This document shows positions 25,932-34,869 of a DNA stretch of 64,000 bases, one piece after another. Made by a program: the position numbers and the translations under genes. Source of the DNA: Ignavibacteriales bacterium. GTDB lineage: Bacteria > Bacteroidota > Ignavibacteria > Ignavibacteriales > Ignavibacteriaceae. The stretch spans positions 1-64,000 of the forward strand of contig JADJIH010000020.1 in NCBI GenBank assembly GCA_016707115.1, written 5' to 3'. How positions within the stretch are numbered: the first letter of the stretch is position 1; each line of letters begins with the position of its first letter. The notes beneath the pieces were generated by a model that was given only the letters and a program-made list of their open reading frames with translations, made no database searches and was not told the DNA's origin.

Positions 25932-28900
25932 CTAAAGTTTTCTTGCAACAACAACTGTGGATTTAATCGTTTCAACAATCCCGGAGTTATCGTTTAATGC
26001 TTCAAGAAAGATTATATAGATTCCCATACGCAAAGCATTATTTTCATCATCAAGTCCATCAAAAATTACAGATCCGGTCGAACCGCTTGCCTGATTGTTA
26101 AGCAGTGTTCGCACAAGTCTTCCTTTACTGTCAAATATTTTTATTCTTACTTGTGCTGTTGCTTGAGTTAGGTTGTAATTGATTATAGTAAAATCTTCAA
26201 AACCATCGTTATCGGGTGAGAAAGGATTTGGATTTACAGAAATGTTAGCTGATTGATTTAAGTTTTCTGCAAAGATGCTGTTTTGATTTCCCGGAGTTCC
26301 GCCAACCGAGTTAACGGATGTGCTCCAGTTTAAAGGATCGTTTCCATCTAAACTCGGATTAATTCTTTCCAAAGATTTGTTTTGAGTTGATGCTATGTTT
26401 TTATTATTCCAGTCATCGCTGTAAAAAACAGAATCTATTACATTACCTCTCACATCTTTTAATAAAATTAGTTCACCTGTGTTTACAAGACCAAGACTTG
26501 ATTCACCAATAATATTTTTATTTTCATATTCGAACAGATTGTAATTAACTATCGCAGATGAATCTGCTGCTAGCACAAAATATTCTTTTGGTTGAATGAC
26601 AAAACTAGTTTCAATTAATTTATTTGTATTTCCATTTTCATCTTCAAACTTCCAACCGCCAATGTTAACAGGATCAGAACTTAAATTATAAAACTCAACA
26701 TACTCGCTATTATTTGTTTCCGGATCGTACATAATTTCATTTATTACTAAATCATTTCGTTCGTATGCCGGAACACTATAGATTGAGTTTTCTAAACCGG
26801 GAGTGCTGCCGCTTTCATCAAGTGAAGTTACCCAATTTGTGCTGTCGTTTGTTTGTTCATTCAAAGAAATTCTTTCAAGCGAATATCCTTTTTTTCCTCC
26901 CCAGCTGGAGCTATAAAATAAACTATCGATAATTCCATTTCTAAAATCATAAATAACAACTCCATCAGAAGTATTTCCTAAGCTTCCAAAGTTTGTATAA
27001 AAGATTTTAGAAATTGTATTTGGATGCGCTGAATTAAATGATGTGTCTTTAGCTATTATAAATATTTCATTCGGTTCAATAAACAAATCATCATTTGTAA
27101 TAATATTTTTAGTCGGAGAAGAAAGCACATCACTTATAAACCAATTTTTAATATTGATTGAATCCGAACTGGCATTTACAAGTTCCACCCATTCAGGGTT
27201 TCCATCAGCGGGACTATACATCACTTCATTTATCTTAATAATGTTCTCAGCAAAACCCGGTTCAACTGATTTTTCAAAATAATTGTTAAGTGAATCTTCA
27301 TCAGATACAAAAACAACTCTAACTGCTGCTAAAATCTTTTTCTGTAAATCAATGATTTGAGTTGTAGAGTTAATGGATATTGAATCACCAGAATTTAAGT
27401 TGGATGAATTAACAGAACTTAATAAAAGATCTGCAACATTATTTGAATCTGTATCGATATAAAATTCTGTTAGAAAACTTTGTGCGGTTTGGTTTCCATT
27501 ATTTTTGATCTTTGCACTGATTGAAACATCTTCTCCAAGAATTGGAAATCTAGGTGAGAATGAAATTTCTGAAACGGATAAATCAAATTCTTTAGAAGTA
27601 ATGCTGTTTATTCTGCCTGGTGTGCTTTGCTCAATATCAGAACTGCTTCCCCAATTTAATTGATTGTTTGATGAGTTTGCAGACGAAATTCTTTCAAGAG
27701 AAAATCCGCTTGTTCCGCCCCATTGATTAGAGTAAAGAACAGAGTCGATAGCGATACCGCGATTATCTTTTAATACAACTCCATCCTGATCATTGTTGAA
27801 AGAGGGCAGATTCAGCTCCAAAATTGGTGATGAAATAAATCTGTGATAATTTGTTATCGATGAATCCTTAGCCACGACAACATAACCATTAGCAGGAATT
27901 ATGAAATCATCTTGAATAGTTGCTTTAACCGGAGTTGTAACAACATCCGAAACGGTCCAATCTTTTAGATTTATATCCACATCAGAATTATTATACAATT
28001 CAATCCATTCAGGTTCGCCGCCAAAAGGTGCAAACATAATTTCATTTACTACAATTGTTTGATTTGGAAAACCCGGCTCGATGGTTTTGTAAAATGAATT
28101 GTTAGTTGTGTCCTGATCTTGTTCGAAGAAAACTTTTACATAAAATGCTTTTTTAATCAACAAACTCTGAATTAAATAACTGAATTGATAAGATGCAGAA
28201 TCATTTACCGCAAGATTTAGATTTGAAATAGTTTCAATAAAAGTATCTGGAATTGAATCAAGATCTGTGTCCTCATAAAGATCAATTGAAAAAGCAGCTG
28301 AATTCTTGCCGATATTTTTTACAAAAGCGGAAACACTTACAGTTTCTCCAACAAGAGGAAACTTTGGAGTGAATAAAATATCATCAGCAAGTAAATCAAA
28401 ATCTTTTTGAGTTACGGAATTATATGTCCCGGGAGTTGCATTAAAAATACTTTTTGAAGTTTTCCAATTTGATGAATCGGTCGAGGGAGAATTTACATCA
28501 ACTCTTTCTAAAGATTTATTATTACTGCCGCCCCACGCTGATGAATAATAAAGAGAATCAATTACACGATTCAGAGAATCAAGCAGAATCAACCTATCAT
28601 CACTATTATTTAATGTTGGAAAGGAACTTATTACATAATTAGAATTTATGTTATAGTAATTAAATATCAATGAATCTTTTGTAACGATAAAGAATTCGTT
28701 TGGATTTAGAATTGTTGATTGAGAGATTATTTTTATTGTATCTGCGGCATCTGCAATTTGATAATTCTTCAGATCAATAACTTTATTGCTGCGATTGTAA
28801 ATCTCAATCCACTCAGGCTGCGGAGAATTTGGTGCATACATAATTTCATTTATCACAATATCATTACGCTCTTCGTTGATTGATACTCCGGTAATCGTCT

Positions 28901-30605
28901 TAAAGGCAATGTTGTTTGTTGAATCATTATCGGGAATAACATCTACAAAAGCCATAAATAAGTTATTACCTGTTATAAAATCACTTGTTGTAAAATTATA
29001 ATTTAAGCTGTCACCTGCATTTAAAGCAGAACCTTGTTGAGTTGAAATTAATTCGGAGAGTTGTGCAATTGAATCAGCATTTGCATCACGATAAAGATTA
29101 ATATTAAAGTTTGAAGAAGTGTTTAATCCAATATTTTTTACTACAACATTTAATTGAATTTCTTCTCCAATTATTCCAAATTCGTTTTCACTTTCAAAGG
29201 AGGTGATTCTTAAATCATAATCTTTTGGAGTGATTGAGTTTATTTTTCCTGGTGTGGCCTTATCCAAACTAACTGAACTACCCCAATTTGTTGAATTGTT
29301 GCTCAAAGCATCAACAGAAATTCGTTCTAAAGATTTACCATTGATGTTTCCGCCCCAGGTAGGCAAATAAGAGACTGAATCAATGTGAAGGTTATTAAAA
29401 TCTTTTAACACAATATTATCACCCGTGTTATTCAAAGAAGGAATATTTGTTATGAGAATTGGTGACGACACATTGTAATAATTAAGTATTGATGAATCAC
29501 TTGAAATTATCAGGAAAGAATACGCATCAATAAATCTGTCCTCGTTTGTAACTGTAATTGTTGTTGAAGCATCAGAAAATTTCCAGTTTTTAAGATTGAT
29601 TGAATTAGAAGTTCTGTTAAATATCTCAATCCATTCAGGTTCACCGGAAGATGGTGCATACATTATTTCGTTGATTACAATATCATTAAAATTATTTCCC
29701 GGCGGTGAAACGGTAAATCGTTTTATCAAAACATTGTTTGTGAAATTTTGATCCTCCGCATAGTTAACTTGTGCAATTATTTGATAAAGATCGGCAGGAA
29801 GTGAGTTTAGAACTGTTGAGGCAGTTACAGAATCATTCGAAGCAAGATTCGAATAGGATTGATTAAAAATTCTTTCACTTACATCTGCGATTGAATCTTT
29901 ATTTATATCATTAAAAATCTCTATGGAATAACTCACTGCATTTAATATTCCATTATTTTTAACTTTTGCTGAAACTGTAACATCGTTTCCAACAATCGGA
30001 TTTAATGGTGAAAATGTTAGTGAACTTAATTGCAAATCATAATTAGTTGGTGTAACAGAATTTGTAAATCCTGGTGTTCCGTTCGTTACCAGTGAGTTTG
30101 CCCAGTTTGTTTGTAATGAATCACGATTTAAAATTTTCTTTTCATCAGATATGGCAGTTGAGTTATTGGCAGAATAGAAATAATAATCAATAGAATCGCT
30201 TTGTACATCCAACAACCACAATGGTCTGCTTGTCGTGTTAGCCATCCCAGTCCCACCAAAAGAGTTGTCTGCAATCTTTAAAATTAAAGCGCTGGAAGGA
30301 ACAAGTCCGCTATAAATCCCGGTTGAAATATCATAATCATTTTCAAAAATAATTGCATAAGTATTTGGAGGGAGTGTTGTCCCGAATCCCGCATCCACAA
30401 TTTGGTCCGCAGCCGAAGTATAATATTTAATATTATAACCGTTAAGATCAACAGTTTGTGTGCTGCTAAGATTATAAATTTCTATAAATTCATTATTTCC
30501 TGAAGTTGGAGAGAACATCACTTCGGAGAGAATCAGCAAAGTATCAGTTTGCGCATAAGACAAATTAATTAATAAAAATAAAAGGAATGAAATATTTTTA
30601 ATCAT
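25932..30605 (-). CDS. Giant surface protein with six lamin-tail domains, four CARDB domains and a FlgD-like C-terminus
   Basis: A protein of 1557 residues with a signal peptide (1-18, SYAQ). Lamin-tail domains (LTD) begin at each INEIMYxP-type motif: LILSEVMFSP, then five of the form xVINEIMYAP...EPEWIEIYN. They alternate with CARDB domains (DxxLSxxxFSPxxPxxGxxVxxxxxVKNxG) and each is followed by a STPGxxNS hinge. The last 100 residues (NPFSPDNDGFEDF ... GRLVRTLL ... GIYIIFLEA) form a FlgD-like/T9SS-type end, different from the KKMILLK type of its neighbours. Bacterial LTDs are found in secreted proteins and nucleases; no nuclease domain is seen here. It may be an adhesin or cell-surface scaffold. 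No frame break over 4.6 kb. Confidence 0.9.
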   Translation of the reverse strand: MIKNISFLLFLLINLSYAQTDTLLILSEVMFSPTSGNNEFIEIYNLSSTQTVDLNGYNIKYYTSAADQIVDAGFGTTLPPNTYAIIFENDYDISTGIYSGLVPSSALILKIADNSFGGTGMANTTSRPLWLLDVQSDSIDYYFYSANNSTAISDEKKILNRDSLQTNWANSLVTNGTPGFTNSVTPTNYDLQLSSLTFSPLNPIVGNDVTVSAKVKNNGILNAVSYSIEIFNDINKDSIADVSERIFNQSYSNLASNDSVTASTVLNSLPADLYQIIAQVNYAEDQNFTNNVLIKRFTVSPPGNNFNDIVINEIMYAPSSGEPEWIEIFNRTSNSINLKNWKFSDASTTITVTNEDRFIDAYSFLIISSDSSILNYYNVSSPILITNIPSLNNTGDNIVLKDFNNLHIDSVSYLPTWGGNINGKSLERISVDALSNNSTNWGSSVSLDKATPGKINSITPKDYDLRITSFESENEFGIIGEEIQLNVVVKNIGLNTSSNFNINLYRDANADSIAQLSELISTQQGSALNAGDSLNYNFTTSDFITGNNLFMAFVDVIPDNDSTNNIAFKTITGVSINEERNDIVINEIMYAPNSPQPEWIEIYNRSNKVIDLKNYQIADAADTIKIISQSTILNPNEFFIVTKDSLIFNYYNINSNYVISSFPTLNNSDDRLILLDSLNRVIDSLYYSSAWGGSNNKSLERVDVNSPSTDSSNWKTSKSIFNATPGTYNSVTQKDFDLLADDILFTPKFPLVGETVSVSAFVKNIGKNSAAFSIDLYEDTDLDSIPDTFIETISNLNLAVNDSASYQFSYLIQSLLIKKAFYVKVFFEQDQDTTNNSFYKTIEPGFPNQTIVVNEIMFAPFGGEPEWIELYNNSDVDINLKDWTVSDVVTTPVKATIQDDFIIPANGYVVVAKDSSITNYHRFISSPILELNLPSFNNDQDGVVLKDNRGIAIDSVLYSNQWGGTSGFSLERISSANSSNNQLNWGSSSDIEQSTPGRINSITSKEFDLSVSEISFSPRFPILGEDVSISAKIKNNGNQTAQSFLTEFYIDTDSNNVADLLLSSVNSSNLNSGDSISINSTTQIIDLQKKILAAVRVVFVSDEDSLNNYFEKSVEPGFAENIIKINEVMYSPADGNPEWVELVNASSDSINIKNWFISDVLSSPTKNIITNDDLFIEPNEIFIIAKDTSFNSAHPNTISKIFYTNFGSLGNTSDGVVIYDFRNGIIDSLFYSSSWGGKKGYSLERISLNEQTNDSTNWVTSLDESGSTPGLENSIYSVPAYERNDLVINEIMYDPETNNSEYVEFYNLSSDPVNIGGWKFEDENGNTNKLIETSFVIQPKEYFVLAADSSAIVNYNLFEYENKNIIGESSLGLVNTGELILLKDVRGNVIDSVFYSDDWNNKNIASTQNKSLERINPSLDGNDPLNWSTSVNSVGGTPGNQNSIFAENLNQSANISVNPNPFSPDNDGFEDFTIINYNLTQATAQVRIKIFDSKGRLVRTLLNNQASGSTGSVIFDGLDDENNALRMGIYIIFLEALNDNSGIVETIKSTVVVARKL

Positions 30606-30652
30606 TCTTATCTCAACTAAATATTAAGTTGTTAAATCTTATTTACTATTTC

Positions 30653-31420
30653 TTATTGCTTTGAAGGTGGTTCTTTGGAAGCAATTGCTTCAAACCATTT
30701 TGTGGGCATCATTCTTAAAATTTTTGCCCCAATTGTTGTTTGCCATGGAAACTCAATTATTCTTTTATCTTTTCTCAATCCATCTAAAATAATTTTACTG
30801 CCTTCTTCAACGCTCATTAAATATGGCATCTTAAAATTATTTTTATCTGTCATTGGTGTCTTAATAAAACCCGGTTTTACAGTGATCACTTTTATGTTAT
30901 ACTTTTTAAGTTCGATTCGTAAACTTTCCAGAATAATTGTCAGCGCTGCTTTGCTGGCTGAATAGAACCCACTTTTAGGAAAACCTTTTCCGTCACCTAA
31001 ACTTGATATCCCAACAATTACTCCTCGTTTTTCAGAAATAAAATCATGTAAAAGCTGTTCGATAAAATATATTGCACCAAGGACATTTGTGTTAAAAGTT
31101 TTTTCTGCTTCCATAGAACTATAATTCAATGCACTTGATGTGTAACCAACTCCTGAGTTAAGAATTGCAATATCAACCTTACCAAAATCTTTTTTGATTT
31201 GCGAAAATGATTCAGCAACTTCATTTTTCAATGTAACATCGCATTTATAATATTTTACTTTTGTTATGCTTGTTAATTTTTCAGTCAGAGAAACTAATAA
31301 ATCAGTTCTTCGAGAAAGAAGTGCGAGTTGTGCTCCCTCATTAGCAAGATCTTTTGCGAGTTGATAACCGATACCTGACGAAGCTCCGGTAATCAGAACA
31401 ACTGAGTTTTTGAAATCCAT
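30653..31420 (-). CDS. Short-chain dehydrogenase/reductase (SDR)
   Basis: A protein of 255 residues, the classical SDR length. It has the NAD(P)-binding motif TGASSGIG (11-18), NSGV for the NxG structural motif, catalytic Ser in GISSLGDG and YSASK (Tyr and Lys, about 153-157). It should reduce or oxidise a carbonyl/hydroxyl substrate with NAD(P)H. The substrate cannot be told. An Arg-rich NADP-type stretch after the second strand (SRRTDLL) suggests NADP. It is single and divergent from the DUF3109-rpoN block. Confidence 0.88.
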   Translation of the reverse strand: MDFKNSVVLITGASSGIGYQLAKDLANEGAQLALLSRRTDLLVSLTEKLTSITKVKYYKCDVTLKNEVAESFSQIKKDFGKVDIAILNSGVGYTSSALNYSSMEAEKTFNTNVLGAIYFIEQLLHDFISEKRGVIVGISSLGDGKGFPKSGFYSASKAALTIILESLRIELKKYNIKVITVKPGFIKTPMTDKNNFKMPYLMSVEEGSKIILDGLRKDKRIIEFPWQTTIGAKILRMMPTKWFEAIASKEPPSKQ

Positions 31421-31535
31421 AAAAAATTCCAGAATTGGTATGTGGCAAATAATCGATTTGGGGGATTAAAAACAACTAAAAGGTAAGAAAAATTTACAGG
31501 TATGGTAAGAAGAGTTAAATAAAATTAAAAATCAA

Positions 31536-31583
31536 GTTGCTATAAAAAGAATTTTTACCGTATATTTTGGCACAATAATAGCA
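31536..31583 (+). promoter_or_regulatory. Promoter-like region before DUF3109-rpoN
   Basis: GTTG (31536-31539) and TATATTTTG (31561-31569) resemble the Bacteroidota TTG...TAnnTTTG promoter, 21 bases apart. Overlapping it, TTGGCAC (31567-31573) and GC (31581-31582) have the ten-base GG-to-GC spacing of a sigma-54 -24/-12 promoter, but the -12 box reads TAGCA instead of TTGCA. Either could be chance. Confidence 0.35.
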
Positions 31584-31595
31584 AAAATTATTCCA

Positions 31596-32165
31596 ATGCC
31601 ATCTGACAAAATATTTGCAATAAATGACGTTTTAGTCCGGGACGAGATAGTAGAAATTCCCTTTTCCTGCGATTTAAAAAAATGTAAAGGTGCTTGCTGT
31701 ACTTTAGAAAGCGAGCTTGGAGCACCTGTTACAAAAAAAGAAATTGAAGAAATAGAAAATATTTTGCCAATTGTAAAAAGCTATTTAGCTCAAACCAATA
31801 TAGATGAAATTGAAGAAAAAGGTTTTTATGAAATGAAAGACGGCGAGTTGATGATTACAAGTGTTAATAATCATGATTGCGTTTTTTCATTTTGGGATAA
31901 TGATATTGCAAAGTGTGCAATAGAACGCGCTCACTTTGATGGAAAAGTTGAATTTAGAAAACCTATTTCCTGTCATCTTTTTCCTATTAGGGTTACAGAT
32001 TTTAGCGGCGATGTTTTACGATATGAAAGATTTAGTGAATGTACGCCGGCATTAGAAAAAGGAAAAGCTGATAACACAGTAATAGCAGAGTTCTGTAAAG
32101 ATTCTTTAATAAGATTATACGGGGAAGATTGGTACAATAAACTTATGAATTATTCAGGTAGATAA
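31596..32165 (+). CDS. DUF3109 family cysteine-rich protein
   Basis: A protein of 189 residues with no signal peptide. It has the YkgJ/DUF3109 layout of clustered cysteines: CDLKKCKGACC near residue 25, then a CVFSF...KCAIERA block, CHLFPIRV and later FCKDS. The cysteines probably bind an iron-sulfur cluster or zinc. The precise function of the family is unknown. It ends one base before rpoN, so the two are surely cotranscribed, which suggests a conserved pairing worth noting. A cytoplasmic location is expected. Confidence 0.88.
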   Translation: MPSDKIFAINDVLVRDEIVEIPFSCDLKKCKGACCTLESELGAPVTKKEIEEIENILPIVKSYLAQTNIDEIEEKGFYEMKDGELMITSVNNHDCVFSFWDNDIAKCAIERAHFDGKVEFRKPISCHLFPIRVTDFSGDVLRYERFSECTPALEKGKADNTVIAEFCKDSLIRLYGEDWYNKLMNYSGR

Positions 32166-32166
32166 T

Positions 32167-33621
32167 ATGCTTTCACTCAGTCAAAGACTTTCGCAAACTC
32201 AAAAACTTTCACCGCAGCAGATTCAATATCAAAAACTTCTGCAGTTAAACACTCTTGCTCTTGAGCAGAGAATTAAAACTGAATTAGAAATGAATCCTGT
32301 TCTTGAAGAAGAAATGGAAATGACTTTAGATCAGGATGATAAGGAAAAGGATTCTGATTCTGAAAGTGAAAAAGAAGAAGAGTTTTCAGATAAAGATAAT
32401 GAGGAATTTGATCTTGAAGATTATTCCAATGATGATGATTTTGATCACGAAAAGATTAACAGAAGTGCAGATGAAGAAATCTACCAGCCTCTTGCACCGC
32501 AAAGAGAATCTCTTAGTGAACATTTAACTGACCAATTAAGATTACTTAATCTCGAAGAAAATCTTTTTATCCTTGGTGAAGAAATTATCGGCAACCTTGA
32601 TGAAGATGGATATTTAAAACGCGATCTTTCTGAAATTTTAAATGAACTTGATATGTTTGAGCATATTAAAATTGAAGCTCAAACCGGTGAAGACCTTTTA
32701 AAGCGAATTCAAAAATTTGAGCCAATTGGTATTGCCTGTAGAAGTTTGCAGGAGTGTTTAATAGTGCAGCTTCGTGAAAGTAAATCAGATCCGTACACAA
32801 AATTTCTTGCAATAAAACTTTTGGAAGAACACTACGATGAATTTACTAAACGCAGATTTGACCTCATAAAACATCGAATGAATTTTACTGATGAAAGTTT
32901 ACGTGATACTGTTGCACTGATTCAAAGCATGAATCCTAAACCCGGTGAAGGTAATATTTCTTCGATGGAGAGCAACCAGGTAACACCTGATTTTCTTGTG
33001 GAAAAAGTTGATGAGAATTGGATTATAACTCTAAATGATAGAAGTATGCCTTCGGTAACGATAAGCAAACATTATCTGGAGATGATTGATTCTAATAAAC
33101 GCGGCAAGAAAAATCCACGCGAAAAAGAAACATACAAATTCTTAAGAGAAAAATTTGAATCTGCAAAGTGGTTTATAGCTTGTATCCAGCAGCGCCGGGA
33201 AACATTGATGAAAATTATGCGCGCTATTTTAGAAAGACAATATGAGTTTTTTGAAAAAGGACCAAAGCTTTTAAAACCAATGATTTACAAAGACATTGCT
33301 GAAGAAATTCAAATGGATATTTCAACTATCAGTCGTGTTGTTAATGGTAAATATGTTCAAAGTCCTATGGGAATACACGAATTAAAATATTTTTTCAGCG
33401 AAGGCTTATCAACTGATTCCGGCGAAGAAGTTTCTAACAAACACATTCGTGAAAGATTAAAAGAGATTATTGAAGAAGAAGATAAAAAAGCACCGCATAG
33501 TGATGACAGACTTGCAGAACTTCTAAATGGAGAAGGTATTCACATTGCAAGAAGAACTGTAGCAAAATATCGCGAACAACTAAAACTTCCAGTAGCTCGC
33601 TTGCGAAAACAAATGATGTAA
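32167..33621 (+). CDS. rpoN: RNA polymerase sigma-54 factor RpoN
   Basis: A protein of 484 residues, the normal size. Region I is the Gln/Leu-rich activator-contact segment LSLSQRLSQTQKLSPQQIQ. Region II is an unusually long acidic stretch (about 50-100, many D and E). The core-binding and helix-turn-helix parts follow, and the RpoN box ARRTVAKYRE (461-470), which reads the -24 promoter element, is intact. It directs RNA polymerase to -24/-12 promoters with ATP-driven activators. Second gene of the block; the next gene begins directly at its stop codon. Confidence 0.95.
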   Translation: MLSLSQRLSQTQKLSPQQIQYQKLLQLNTLALEQRIKTELEMNPVLEEEMEMTLDQDDKEKDSDSESEKEEEFSDKDNEEFDLEDYSNDDDFDHEKINRSADEEIYQPLAPQRESLSEHLTDQLRLLNLEENLFILGEEIIGNLDEDGYLKRDLSEILNELDMFEHIKIEAQTGEDLLKRIQKFEPIGIACRSLQECLIVQLRESKSDPYTKFLAIKLLEEHYDEFTKRRFDLIKHRMNFTDESLRDTVALIQSMNPKPGEGNISSMESNQVTPDFLVEKVDENWIITLNDRSMPSVTISKHYLEMIDSNKRGKKNPREKETYKFLREKFESAKWFIACIQQRRETLMKIMRAILERQYEFFEKGPKLLKPMIYKDIAEEIQMDISTISRVVNGKYVQSPMGIHELKYFFSEGLSTDSGEEVSNKHIRERLKEIIEEEDKKAPHSDDRLAELLNGEGIHIARRTVAKYREQLKLPVARLRKQMM

Positions 33622-34245
33622 ATGAATTATGTTTTTGATGTAATAGTCTTAGTATTCCTTTTTGCACTCTATGGATTTATTCATTCTGTTGTCGCCTCAG
33701 AAAAAGTAAAAGTATACTTCAAAAAAATATTTGGCAAACTGATAGCTTTTTATCGTTTGCTGTATAATGTATTTGCACTTGCTGGACTTTATTTTATTTG
33801 GGAATTAGCGCCCCATCCATCTCTACAAATTTATAAACTTCCACCACCTTACGATTACCTTGTATTGATTCCGCAATTCATTTCACTTGTCGGAATGTTA
33901 TGGTGTTTCAAATATATCTGCTTCAAAGAGTTTGTTGGATTGAATCAGGTTGACCGTTATTTGAGGAATGAATATTCTGATAAAGATCTGGATGAAAATT
34001 ATACTTTAAGAATTGAAGGGCCATATAAATACAGTCGTCATCCTATTTATTTTTTTTCAATTATTTTTTTAATGTTTAGAGCAGAGATGAGCTTGTTTTA
34101 TCTCACAATGTTCATTTCATTTACGGCATATTTTTACATCGGTTCGTACTATGAGGAAAAGAAAATGGTTAGATTGTTTGGTGATGATTACAGAAGTTAT
34201 CAAAAGAAAGTACCAAGAATATTCCCTTATAAGATTTTGCATTAG
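33622..34245 (+). CDS. Membrane methyltransferase-like protein (isoprenylcysteine methyltransferase/NnrU-like)
   Basis: A protein of 207 residues with about five hydrophobic segments. The C-terminal signature GPYKYSRHPIYFFSI followed by YYEEKKMVRLFGDDYRSYQKKVPRIFPY matches the SAM-binding end of the isoprenylcysteine carboxyl methyltransferase/PEMT-like membrane family. The substrate in bacteria is unknown; a lipid or a small molecule is possible. Its ATG follows the rpoN stop with no gap (TAA then ATG), so it is translated from the same message and perhaps coupled. Confidence 0.8.
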   Translation: MNYVFDVIVLVFLFALYGFIHSVVASEKVKVYFKKIFGKLIAFYRLLYNVFALAGLYFIWELAPHPSLQIYKLPPPYDYLVLIPQFISLVGMLWCFKYICFKEFVGLNQVDRYLRNEYSDKDLDENYTLRIEGPYKYSRHPIYFFSIIFLMFRAEMSLFYLTMFISFTAYFYIGSYYEEKKMVRLFGDDYRSYQKKVPRIFPYKILH

Positions 34246-34327
34246 TCTTTAGCTGTCATTTCTGCTAAGGCGGAAATCTAAAATGTTAATAAGAAAAAAA
34301 TATTGAATTTGAAAAGAAAGAAAAATT

Positions 34328-34867
34328 ATGAAACAAAAACTTAGATCAACAACAATTCTGGGAATTTTGCACAACGGAGTAGCAGCACTTGGTGGTGATG
34401 GCCAGGTATCGCTAGGTAACACAGTTATGAAACACAATGCAATGAAGATTAGAAAAATTGCAAATGGTAAAGTGCTTTGTGGTTTTGCCGGAGCTTCTGC
34501 AGATGCATTTACACTGATGGAAAGATTTGAAGATAAACTTGAACAGTATCGAGGCAATGTTAATCGCGCGGCAGTTGAACTTGCAAAAGATTGGCGCACT
34601 GATAAATATTTAAGAAAGTTAGAAGCGATGCTTGCCGTTATCTCTAAAGATACAGCACTTGTAATTTCAGGAACTGGTGATGTAATCGAACCAGATGATA
34701 AAATTGTTGCTATTGGTTCTGGTGGAATGTATGCTCTTGCTGCTGCACAAATGTTAAAGAAGCATAGCAATCTATCCGCAAAAGAAATTGTACATGAAGC
34801 ACTTAAAACAGCATCGGATATTTGTATTTATACTAATGATAAAATTAATGTAGAGGTTATAGAATAG
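34328..34867 (+). CDS. hslV: ATP-dependent protease peptidase subunit HslV (ClpQ)
   Basis: A protein of 179 residues. The mature N-terminus TTILGILHNG, starting at Thr8, matches the catalytic Thr of the proteasome-like HslV, so seven residues (MKQKLRS) would be cut off as a propeptide. The GGDGQVSLGN, AGASADA and GSGGMYA blocks are typical. HslV forms a double hexameric ring that degrades proteins unfolded by HslU, coded directly after it. The two genes are separated by two bases. Confidence 0.95.
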   Translation: MKQKLRSTTILGILHNGVAALGGDGQVSLGNTVMKHNAMKIRKIANGKVLCGFAGASADAFTLMERFEDKLEQYRGNVNRAAVELAKDWRTDKYLRKLEAMLAVISKDTALVISGTGDVIEPDDKIVAIGSGGMYALAAAQMLKKHSNLSAKEIVHEALKTASDICIYTNDKINVEVIE

Positions 34868-34869
34868 TT

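Noticed and set aside
34249..34770. Long open frame antisense to hslV
   Set aside because: It mirrors the well-conserved hslV gene on the other strand; codon use and lack of a start signal argue against it.
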